A stretch of DNA of 19,149 nucleotides from NCBI RefSeq assembly GCF_000003605.2, contig NW_003114478.1, forward strand, positions 5,574-24,722, read 5' to 3'. This DNA comes from Saccoglossus kowalevskii. Taxonomy: Eukaryota > Hemichordata > Enteropneusta > Harrimaniidae. The notes beneath the pieces are model-generated. The model was not told the origin of the DNA. It did not search any database and saw only the letters and a program-made list of their open reading frames with translations. A program made the position numbers and the translations under genes. Numbering within the stretch: position 1 is the first letter of the stretch; each line of letters opens with the position of its first letter. Of this stretch, positions 10,321 to 19,149 are shown piece by piece.

Positions 10321-10990
10321 TTCTCCACTAGGGGTAAATAAATAAGGGCATATGATGAAAGTAAATTCTAAAGCTGCAGATTTGTCCCGAGTGTACACCA
10401 ACCACTTTATTAGAGCAATGGCGTGCATAGTCTTTGATTCGACTGGATTAAAAACATGAATAAAATGTTTTGATGCTCCAAAGTGTACATGTAATCCCAA
10501 ATGGTGTTGGGGTAGATAGTAAAAGGTTAGAGATGTCATCCACTGGGGATGCGTTTTGTTTTTTCTCGGAATAAAAAAAGTTTGAAATTAATTTGAACTG
10601 TGTTGCGTGTGTATTTTTTGTGTGCATTCACTGTACAACTACTTACTGTTTTTATAAATATTTATGTCAATGTTCATTCATAATCATAATCTAATAATTG
10701 ATGCAAGTGATGCCTAGGAATTTTGTCATCGAGAATAAACTGAAACATATTGATATTTTTGATTTCCATTTCGTGGTATCTCTCAGTAGAAGTGTCATAG
10801 AGTAAAACACTTTTTTTGTGTGATTGTAGGATTTAAAAAAATACTAAAACATAAATACAAACTCATGTAACATGGATTCAGAGGACTTCATTCATTGTAC
10901 TATACATGCAAAGCAATGACTGAACCCACTAAAACAATCAAGCACTGCCTAACTTTATGTTATTATGAGCGTAAGAAACAGAATGAAATG
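10321..10990. other. No gene seen
   Basis: AT-rich spacer leading into repeat copy B. No coding or RNA gene recognised. Confidence 0.4.
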
Positions 10991-12492
10991 TATGTACAGT
11001 CACGAGTCCCACTCATGACACAAAACATGGCAAACAATGGTGAAACTACACACATAATTAACAAAGCCTTAGATTACATGAAACAAGTCACACCTATTTT
11101 GTTGTCGTGAAGACTGTCACAACTTGCAATCCCAGTTAATGTAAATTTCACAGTGCTCACAATATGACTACTATGCGTAATCACAAAAATATTTTTAGCA
11201 TTTTTGTCATCATTTGATCTGTTAATCTATGTTTATCTTTGTATGGTAAGACAAATCGGCTATATTAATTTGTTCTCTATCAAAACAGTGTTCAATACAA
11301 GACCAGGTAAAACAACAAGGTAGAAATCTGTATTACCAAGAACAAATAATTAGTATATGTATATGTAAAATTAAAATACTGAAACACAATTGATTTTATT
11401 TTCATGACCTTTAAATAGTACTATCATTCATAACCGGCATATTAATGGGTTGTTGTTATTTAGAATTGCGCTGACATCAACCAAACCATTTTTGCCACAG
11501 GGGTGTCAGTAGTCATTCTTTGGATTTCTTTTCAAAAAACCTCTCATTTTGAACACTATACTTTGGACTATTTATTCGAGGATTTATCTGAGACAACTAA
11601 TTCAAACCAAGTTTAAACAACAGCAAATTGATAAAAACAAACATTCTAGAAATACTGTGAGAACAACATACCTCCTCATAGAATGGAATAACCTGATAAA
11701 AAAAACAGTTTAACCTGTAGTTAAAAAGACGGTACAGCAGGAGTATAGATTGACGTGCATTATTTGGGTATCTTCGTAATAATTATTTTTAATATATATC
11801 TTTCCTTTCGAAGGATACATCATGGAAATGGCGAAATTTCAGAACAGAATCAGAAAATTTCTTTGTGTGGAGTCCGGCCAATTTATGGTGGCAGCCATGT
11901 TTGTTTTAATTATTAGAGGACGCTTACGTGCGTAATCATTCCATATTTGGAATTTGCATTTCCTTATATGGTAGGCTTATAATGCCCCGTAAAATTATGG
12001 TACGCTGTAACGTATGGCGTTACGGTGACATATGTATATAAATATAATTTATTCCTTAAATATGTTTAAAACATACAATTTCCTATTTTTGTAAGTTGTC
12101 AAAAACGTTTTAGTTATTTTGATGTTCGCTGATTACAACTAAGTTGCTAACATAGATTGCTTAATTCACCATAATATCTGAATGAAAAAAAAAAACCATT
12201 ACGCTACACATAAATCATCCTAGTTAAAAAAACAAAAACAAAAAAACATACCTCTAACAAAAATAGTTTAACTTTATTTAAATTAGTAATTTAAATACAC
12301 TGGGTTCATCACGAGAATACTGTGGATTATCCTTCGTTCCCATTTTTAAAAATAGCTCGCAAATTCCCCGTTTGTTTTGTTCGTAATTGTAACTGTAACA
12401 CCAAAAAACATGATGTATTTTCCTTGGTGTTATTTTTTTGTGCAGTTTCATTTTAATTTGAAAATATTTGGCAAGGTCAACACAATTATTCC
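10991..12492. repeat. Diverged direct repeat, copy B
   Basis: Aligns with 2-973 in the same orientation: 10991-11690 matches about 2-760 (minus the 73-base stretch unique to copy A), and about 12325-12492 matches 840-973. The roughly 600 bases between (about 11700-12300) have no counterpart in copy A and behave as an insertion. The insertion is flanked by similar text, acatacctc...cagtttaac near 11668 and acatacctc...tagtttaac near 12247. A perfect inverted repeat gtaacg/cgttac lies at about 12008-12024 inside it. No coding sequence is recognised. Confidence 0.8.
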
Positions 12493-15129
12493 ATTGGAAA
12501 ATAACTTCCTTCCTCTGTTGTCATCCGTAAAAAAACTGGTATAATAATGGAAGTTTTGGAACAGTATTATGGTAACGATGACCCACTAGTTGAAACAACA
12601 GCGGATAAAAGGGTAACTGAGTACTGTATCGAAGAGGTTGCCTACAGTTTGTGCTGGTATCAGATTATACTTACAGCTGCATGTACACAAGGTTTAACAA
12701 AGCATACACATGCGAGGTATCTAAGACATATATCTATTTTGATAATACTTTTTTATAACGAGGTGATTTATACCCAGACAGTATTAACTAAAACAATACA
12801 AGTGGTAGTATTCATGCTGAGGCTGGTCAATTTAAATCCGTCCTCATCAACACGGCTGTGAATCAGGAATTATCAGAAATTTGCCATGACTTATTTTGGG
12901 CATTTATTTGCTGCATTTTGCTTGTGCTTCTACGGGAGTTTCAGTTCTGTTGGGATTTACATTATGACCACGCCTGATATTTGGTGTTACGGTAATTTCG
13001 GTCCCCATCAATAATAAAGTCTGTAAAGGTCTTAATTGCAATAACATGAGAAGGTAATGTAGATATAGAATCTGTTTTTGAAGTGCCTAAAAATGTCTTC
13101 TCATAGAAATAAATGTCGGATATGGCTAGGAGACACTGCGTCATATTGAAAAACAGTTTACGGGATTACAAAAGTGAGCTAAATTAACGTGCTCCCGACA
13201 TATCGCTAACACCCTTAACTATGCAAATCACAAAATATTCCGATATTAACAGTTAAAGATGGTGAATTTCAACAATACACTCATTATTTCAGGGAACTAT
13301 TTCAATGGGAATTGAAAAAATGATATACAATGTACAATTTAGTGCCCATTTTGTTCTTGTGTTCATAACAGGCGAATCTGATTGATAATGGTATTTCACT
13401 GGAGCATTGCTGTTAACCTCATTACTAATCTCAATGAGCCTGGATATAACTGTTAAAAGTTATCATTATGACTGCATGACATTCACATTGACAATGTTTT
13501 TACAATTTTACATAGTGCAAATAGTTTATTAAACTTTGATTTAATCATTTGTAGTAGAAAATGTAAAGAGTAAATAGGCTATGATATCTAAGTTACAATA
13601 CTATATATGGTATATTTTGCTTCACCAGGCTCGTGTACTGTCGGTGACTCACACATTTGAAATTTCAGGAGGTACATTTCTGCTTTACGTTAGTGGGAAT
13701 GGGTTTGGGTTAGGCTGATTTTCAGCGTAATTGAAACACAGGGACTACATCTAAAGTTGCAAGAAATAGTTTCCATATTTCATTGAAAACAATAAATATT
13801 TTTCATATATTTCAATTATATGAACATACATAGTTTTTTGTGAAAAAAAACACATCTGAAATACATTATTGATAAACAATATGATCATTTGATTCGCCCT
13901 GAATCAATTACGATAATTTAATTTGCACAACTGTCTATCTCCGGCCATCAAGAAAATAAAATAACACTAACCAGGTGACCGATGTTTTAATTTGAAGCAC
14001 TGCAGTAACGCGGGATATGTTGTCACTCCTATAACAATATCAATCAATATATACCATATTTGCAAGTACAATATTATTTCTTATTTTAAGGTTTTCAAGT
14101 GTTTATCATGTTCGAGCATTGAGAGCATTGTATTAGTAGTATAATTCTCTTAATCTGAAAATAGAAGTAGCTGTGCCATTGTGCAAAGCAATGTGTAGAT
14201 ATGCATAATCTTGTGAAAAGTTTTCCATATATTTCAAAAATATGTTATTTTGTATGCAGAATGGGTTTTTATAATTAAGTTTTTCGTTGTCGAAATTATG
14301 GTAATATTTCTTATTTATGTTACTTTGCAATGAAAAGTGAATCCCAAAAAAGGAACGACGCATGTATAAGTTGGCGCCACTAAATTTATGTCGTCGTCTG
14401 CTATTTATGATGACATACTTTTGTCTAGTTGTGGTGTCCTGGCAGCCTATTTTTGATCACCGAAATACGTTTATATATTTATTTCAACAAGTTATTAGGT
14501 AGTTACATGCATACCGGCTTTATACAAAAAAAAAAAAAAAAACACAAATCGTAAATATGCCAATTAACATTAGGAACACGCTCTATATAACTACGATCAA
14601 GTATTTGTGATGTGTGACACCATTTTTTTAGACATTACTTTCTAAAAATGAATGTTCTGTGACCGAACAAAACAGAATACCTTTCACCGAACTTGTTATT
14701 AGTAGTACATGATAAAATATTTTAAACGCAAATACATCTTTAATCATAACTCACAATCACCGGATGTGTTATCGCTGATATTACTGGCTTCATTAACTCT
14801 TCTTTATTTTGTAGAATAGCATCGTAACTCAAGAAAATTAAGATTTGAAAATCTTATTCCATATTGAGGCAAATTGGAAATTTAGCTGCGTTGTGAAGTT
14901 TGTTAATTGTGCATGTTGATGGGAAAAATCTATTCTTTGTGTCTATCTACGTAATGTGGTAACAAACGCAAAGGCCGTCTATTTGAATATTGTTTTTGTT
15001 TTCCCTGCACTATATAACTCCACTTACATTGTCATTTTAACGATTTCTTTAATAACAAGTTATCAGCTAGCATTCTATATTCATATCGATCTTTTCCATT
15101 GCTAATTATTCAAGATTTTCTAGTATTTG
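12493..15129. other. No gene seen
   Basis: No recognised gene on either strand. The longest frame (12547-12861, plus) has a good start context but no domain, and its length is within chance expectation. An A17 tract lies at 14526-14542. The 3' end of the retrotransposon to the right may extend some way into this stretch (below 15130). Confidence 0.4.
14526..14542 (+). repeat. A17 homopolymer tract
   Basis: An uninterrupted run of 17 A on the plus strand. It is in the wrong orientation to be the poly(A) tail of the minus-strand retrotransposon. It could be the tail of an unrecognised plus-strand retroposon or simple slippage. Confidence 0.8.
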
Positions 15130-16127
15130 TTATGGTTGTTTGCATCTACAAATCTCCCCGTAAAAGGTTGGCGATTTGTTGTACATGTTCGTACTTTCAA
15201 TATAAACAAACATATGATTCACACTATAATCACGTGGGTAATGAAAAAAGCGGCGAAACAAGTTATTATAAAATACATGCAAATCATTAAGGTTCGACTT
15301 CCGAAAGGAGCACCATAGTTGACAGCAGAAAAAAGTTATAACAAAAAGTTTTAAATAACAAAAGTTTGACCTCATAGCTACATTTTGAACGTTTCTGATG
15401 ATCTATATCAGTGTTATTTTTCAAATAACTAGTAAGCATGTGACCAAGATAAGTAAATTGGTCAACAAATTCCATTGGCTGTCCCGACAAATATACTGGT
15501 GGTATTTCGAAAACAATGTGTATACATTTAGATTTAGTGACATTGTATATGATATCATGGTTATGCGCAAAGCGACCACATATTTCCAAAAGTCGTCTTA
15601 ACCACTTAATAGAGGGCGATAGCACACACATATCATCAGCATTGCCAAATTGGGATTTCATGTCCGCATTCCAGTCTCCCATAATAAATACATTGGGTGC
15701 GTTTTGTTCCTGGAAAATGGCATTAATTTTTCCAAGGTAGCCAGTGAACTCGTCAAAATTGTCACTGTAGTTAATTGGAAGGTGAACACATAGACTGAAA
15801 AGCTGAACATATCCAAGTACAAGCTCAGCACCGAGAAGTCTAGAATCATTAAAAGACGTTATTTTAATCGAGTCCCCATGCGATTTATTTCATAAGATAG
15901 CAGTTCCGCCATATGGGCGGCCGGAAAGCAGACCAGACGCAGTATCTACTGCCGACACACCATAAGCATGGAAATCTGTACGAATTGATGATAAATAAGC
16001 CAAATAACAATAATAGCCAGTGTTCTTGTAAGAGACAAATGTCATGATTTTCACATAGTCTATTAACAGTATGGGCAGTAGATTCAATTGATCTACAATT
16101 ATAGGAGACAATATTAATCGTGGACAT
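15130..16127 (-). pseudogene. Retrotransposon ORF2 remnant: endonuclease fused to partial reverse transcriptase
   Basis: Starts at ATG 16127 with STINIVSYNCRSIE, then CLLQEHWLL, typical of APE-like endonuclease. A frameshift near 16030 moves to the frame holding FHAYGVSAVDTASG and SGRPYGGTAIL, followed by a TGA at about 15888. The same frame then continues through FIMGDWNADMKSQFG. At about 15645 it passes directly, in frame, into NADDMCVLSPS, the RT catalytic ADD box (normally Y/F-ADD), then EFVDQFTYLGHML and NNTDIDHQKRS. Everything normally between the endonuclease DWNAD motif and the RT ADD box is absent. After HQKRS a short stretch also seems missing before CSYEVKLLLFKTFC. A further shift leads to QLWCSFRKSNLNDLHVFYNN and YPRDYSVNHMF, the post-RT C-terminal region. 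The product cannot be functional. Confidence 0.88.
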
Positions 16128-16136
16128 TGTATTATA

Positions 16137-17243
16137 TTAATTACGACGTTGAAAACATGTTCGTACAAGTAGTCCTTCTGGCCAAGAGTCAGCATTCATG
16201 AGTGATAGAAAGTGTGTTTCAGTTGTTGACAAACAAAATGACGAGTACGTATTATACCGTGTAATATAGCTTTACAGCATATCAACAGTAGTGTCAGGAC
16301 CTAGTCTGCTTATAAGTCTGCTTATAAAGGCGCTCAAACTCCTTTGTACAACTGGTATACCATGATCGGTATTTCGTCTGCCAATGAGAAAATTACGCGA
16401 TTTCTGAAAACCTTTAACAGCATAGCGATTACGTGAATGTCTGGGGTTCTTGGTAACATTTTCACGATTTTCACTAGGAGTTGGTTTTCGTAACAAATCG
16501 GACTCATAACAACCATTAGTTCCAAATTCAACCGCGTCTGCATAACTTTGGTGGTTACGTTTTTCACGACGTTTATTTCATACCGTAGTGAAACCAACCA
16601 TGTATTGCGCCTGTAGCTTCCTTGGCGAAAGTACCATCAACATCTGTGATTATGACACATTCGCTTTCATTATTGGTCACTTGCACATCACCACTTTGGC
16701 TACATACCTCATTAATTTGAGAATTCGCGACAGGTAATTCAATGTCGTCACATGCATTAATTAACATAGTTGTGTCAGCTTTAACCAATAGTTTTTCTTT
16801 GATTGCACGAAGTTCGTCAAATATATTCCCCTGCAATTTACACATGGAATTCAAACCTTTTTTCAATGGTTTAATGTCATGTTTAAATTGAGTGTTATAT
16901 TTCAATACTATTGATAGGTCAACATGATGATAATCTACAGGTGTTAGCCTCGACAGGTCTTTAGCTACAAAAAAGGAATATAATCCGGGTCGATCTCTTA
17001 CAACAGAACCAAAATATCTTGTACATTATTCATAGATTTGTCATGCCCTTGTCGGCGAATCAGACGTTTTGAGCTATGATCACCACACAGATCAAACAAT
17101 AACACCTTAGGGTAATCTATTTCCGAGTCCGCATAGAAATAAGTGCACAGTTTAGTAATAATATCCATAGCAAGAGTATGCATCTTGTTTACAATAAAAC
17201 ACAGCATTTCGCTAATGATTGGTGCAGATGTGGGAGATAGCAT
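16137..17243 (-). pseudogene. Retrotransposon ORF1 remnant
   Basis: Begins at ATG 17243 (MLSPTSAPIISEMLCFIVNK), followed by DIITKLCTYFYADSEIDY and RLIRRQGHDK. This cysteine/aromatic N-terminal region resembles ORF1 products of marine-invertebrate LINEs. A TAA at 16998-17000 and a one-base loss in an A6 run (plus strand 16969-16974) break the frame. It resumes with FVAKDLSRLTPVDYHHVD and a polar middle part, then shifts again near 16575 into KRNHQSYADAVEFG, a basic stretch, and a C-terminal region with GPDTTVDML, TAA (16272-16274), then NADSWPEGLLVRTCFQRR and the true end TAA at 16137. ORF2 starts 9 bases after this stop. ORF1 products are normally RNA-binding partners of ORF2; this copy is dead. 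Confidence 0.8.
16304..16327 (-). repeat. 12-bp tandem duplication inside ORF1 remnant
   Basis: The plus strand reads gtctgcttataa twice in succession. On the minus strand it duplicates the residues ISRL in frame (ISRLISRLGPD), so it did not disturb the reading frame. Confidence 0.9.
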
Positions 17244-17375
17244 ATTATATTTGTATTTATTAAGATTGTAATACTTCAATAGACTGTAACAAGGTTTCGA
17301 TTAGATGAAAAAAATAATTGTTTGTAAAATGATAGATAATACCACCTCCTTCGGCACGAGCCAAAAGCCCGTCTG

Positions 17376-17676
17376 AACGTGGTTATTATTAAGAGGTTAA
17401 TTGGTGTTCTCATTATAGATTGACAACTTCGACATTATACAAATGTTAATCCTGGGTTACGCATTGTGAATGACTTCTATTTCTGAAAAAAAATGACGGT
17501 GAAACTCTGGTACATGTTTTGTCGTAGACGAAAGTGATAAAAGAGTATTTTGGCTCGTTCGAGTGTTTAAAGTACGTCCACGCATATTCAACGATCGCGA
17601 AATTACGTTGCCCTGAATACTAACGGAATTATCCGCACATAATTGTGATGCATGGTGAGCTAAAATAAACAAATTT
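17376..17676. other. Stretch between retrotransposon and inverted repeat; no firm gene
   Basis: The minus strand has an open frame from 17672 to 17457 with fairly balanced composition (for example SIQGNVISRSLNMRGRTLN) but no ATG near its start. An acceptor-like TTTATTTTAG precedes it. It could be an exon or transposon remnant, but nothing identifies it. Confidence 0.25.
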
Positions 17677-17702
17677 CCCGCGAGTCAATTTGTCAACTAG
17701 TA
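17677..17702 (+). repeat. Inverted repeat, left arm (possible TIR)
   Basis: cccgcgagtcaatttgtcaactagta pairs with the reverse complement of 18554-18584. Shared blocks in order are cccgc, gagtcaat and aactagt, with short indels between. If these are terminal inverted repeats, they would bound a non-coding element of about 908 bases. Confidence 0.5.
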
Positions 17703-18553
17703 GGAATACAGAATTTGCATCTATGTTGGTAGTCTGTGTTTTCGGAGTGTCTTAAAGTTTATGGGCTGTATTGTGAACTAGTTGTTTGTAATGAAACTAA
17801 TTGGAACGGTGAAAGATGCCGAGCTAAATTGCATTTCTAACTTACGTCAGAATATGGATATCATATGCAATATATATTGCAGGCATATTATAAATATTTA
17901 AACACGTGGCACAATACTGTGAAACTGACGAGCATGAAAACAAAAACGGCTAGGGGGTCGTAAATAATTATGTAGGTCGTAGATTACATTAGTAGCTATC
18001 TTATTCTATAAATGGCAAATTAATATCGTTGAATATGCATCATCCGAGTAGTTTGTGATTATAATGGTAATATTTGATTAGTTTGGGTATGTATGTTTGT
18101 AAATCTTGCCTGTAAAAACGTCAGTGTCATGTCAACATTTTTAATATCGATTTCCAGTCACTGAATTCATGACCCATCTCAGTCCTTGCTTCTAATAGAC
18201 GCACTGATGTTCTGAATTACTGAATTTGAGGTGAATTGGATTTTTAAACATCCATTTATTTTTCATAATCTGAAAAATCCTATATTTTACTACAATTACA
18301 GATTTCTTCAAAGTCTTTGCATTTTTGGCAGGCCCATGTAACTAATAGTCTGTATAGAGGTCACACTCACCTTCTGTACATACTATATACGTGCTTTATA
18401 TTGTGATAGTCTCCAAGCCATGGATAATTTGTGTACACTATAACTCATTTATTGTTAATGGATCGGAAATAAAGGCATATCGCGATTCATCGAAAACAAT
18501 TCCGGCAAATAAGTCAACGGGAAAATGATGTCAGACTTCACAACGTTTAAACT
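17703..18553. other. Interior between inverted repeats; no gene seen
   Basis: AT-rich sequence with no open frame of note and no transposase motif. It would be the body of a non-autonomous element if the flanking inverted repeats are its ends. Confidence 0.35.
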
Positions 18554-18584
18554 GACTAGTTAATAATTATTGACTCGCCGCGGG
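18554..18584 (-). repeat. Inverted repeat, right arm (possible TIR)
   Basis: Its reverse complement starts cccgcggcgagtcaat and ends aactagtc, matching 17677-17702 apart from 3-base and 2-base insertions and a diverged A/T-rich centre. The flanking bases on both sides are T-rich (ttt before the left arm, tttt after the right), so a target duplication cannot be judged. Confidence 0.5.
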
Positions 18585-18865
18585 TTTTAAGCTTTATTTT
18601 TTTGCAACTAGAACAAAATTATTTTTCAATTGCAAGATAGCTAGCTGCACGTAGCTGAATAAAATCCGTGTTGCTGATTTTGGTATTCCAGCATAGTCCG
18701 GCATAGTAATTATTCATAAAACACACATACTCATGTATAAGTTATCTGAATAGACTACAAGTTCTTTGAATCCAATAACTTTATTTACTTTACATTATTG
18801 AGAAAAAAAATAATTATGCAAAACCAACAAGCTCAACTACAATACCTTCAAATTAAACAACTTGA

Positions 18866-19149
18866 ATTGATAAAGTTGAGTATAAAATCACAATCCGCAA
18901 GAACGATTGAAAGAAATTGGTCGATACCAACGCACTGTCGACGAGTGATCCATTTAATAATTGAAAAGGCTTGCTTTGATTTAATCTTATATTTTGGGAG
19001 ACGTGGTCGGGAAAGAATGCCAATGATTACCAAGAATTTGTTTAGGAAAAGATTTGATGATTGTGAAAAAAAACACACCAATGAATACGCTTTCCAAGGA
19101 AAAACACAAAACCATTGTGACGATGACCACAAAGCCCAGGCACAAATAT
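18866..19149 (+). pseudogene. Crypton/DUF3504-type tyrosine recombinase remnant, runs off window
   Basis: From about 18963 to the window end one plus-strand frame is open and reads KACFDLILYFGRRGRERM, then KNLFRKRF, NEYAFQGKTQNH and DDDHKAQAQ. The FxRRGRE block, with a following hydrophobic/F position and a TxNHxxD stretch, matches the pattern I know from DUF3504 domains (ZMYM/QRICH1 group), which derive from Crypton tyrosine recombinases. The Arg in this block would fit the box I catalytic Arg. Upstream, another frame gives DKVEYKITIRKND, a TGA (18908-18910), then KKLVDTNALSTSDPFNN, the expected preceding region. A frame change near 18962 therefore breaks it. An alternative unbroken frame begins at ATG 18816, but its N-terminal part looks unlike the family. 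I judge it a degraded transposon or gene copy. Confidence 0.55.

Larger units (their letters stand above)
15130..17375 (-). mobile_element. Decayed, internally deleted non-LTR (LINE-type) retrotransposon
   Basis: The element reads on the minus strand with ORF1 (17243-16137) followed by ORF2 (16127 down to at least 15130). ORF2 has an APE-type endonuclease start and a reverse transcriptase ADD box. The leader upstream of ORF1 (about 17280-17375) contains GGCTCGTGCCGAAGGAGGTGG, which may be the 5' UTR. Both frames carry stops and frameshifts, and about half of ORF2 is missing. The 3' end is not resolved and no target-site duplication was found. The clade (CR1/Jockey/I-like group) cannot be fixed without a phylogeny, because most of the RT domain is deleted. 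Confidence 0.9.

Noticed and set aside
10895-11110. 71-codon plus-strand frame overlapping repeat copy B
   Set aside because: The frame is not preserved in copy A, so it is unlikely to be coding.
12547-12861. 104-codon plus-strand frame starting in good context (ataataATGG), with a possible donor at 12613
   Set aside because: Its length is about what chance gives once in a window of this size and composition, and no downstream exon was found.
13690-13720. Telomere-like gggtttgggttagg
   Set aside because: There is a single imperfect occurrence and no tandem array.
18848-19132. 94-codon minus-strand open frame
   Set aside because: It is the antisense shadow of the plus-strand recombinase-like remnant.

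Overview
The window is AT-rich eukaryotic DNA with sparse, spliced coding sequence and many decayed mobile elements. The gene style (a small secreted cysteine-rich protein in three short exons), the type of non-LTR retrotransposon and the Crypton-like recombinase remnant all fit a marine invertebrate, most likely a mollusc or another lophotrochozoan. That placement is inference. No bacterial operon structure, rRNA, tRNA or CRISPR array was seen.

Layout. Positions 2-973 are copy A of a diverged direct repeat whose copy B lies at 10991-12492, so about 11 kb separates two related non-coding segments. From 1422 to 1844 (minus strand) there is a coding-like but stop-interrupted stretch. Positions 2900-3764 carry two nearly identical 48-bp direct repeats. 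A foldback MITE-like element lies at 3800-4255. From 4256 to about 6850 nothing coding is recognisable, but 6470-6830 is strikingly G/T-rich on the plus strand.

The only well-supported host gene is at 6934-7973 on the minus strand. It has three exons, both introns in phase 0 with good GT/AG borders, a signal peptide and two matching four-cysteine modules. It has a candidate TATA box upstream and poly(A) signals downstream. Positions 8100-10980 hold no convincing gene, only a foldback hairpin at 9248-9298 and a weak open frame at 10081-10320. Positions 12493-15129 appear empty.

The right end is a transposon graveyard. A minus-strand, two-ORF non-LTR retrotransposon spans about 15130-17375. 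It carries stops, frameshifts and a large internal deletion that joins the endonuclease domain in frame to the middle of the reverse transcriptase. A pair of inverted repeats at 17677-17702 and 18554-18584 may bound another DNA element. At 18866-19149 (plus strand) a frame-disrupted Crypton/DUF3504-type tyrosine recombinase remnant runs off the window. The elements do not form a pathway; the secreted-protein gene stands alone among repeats.
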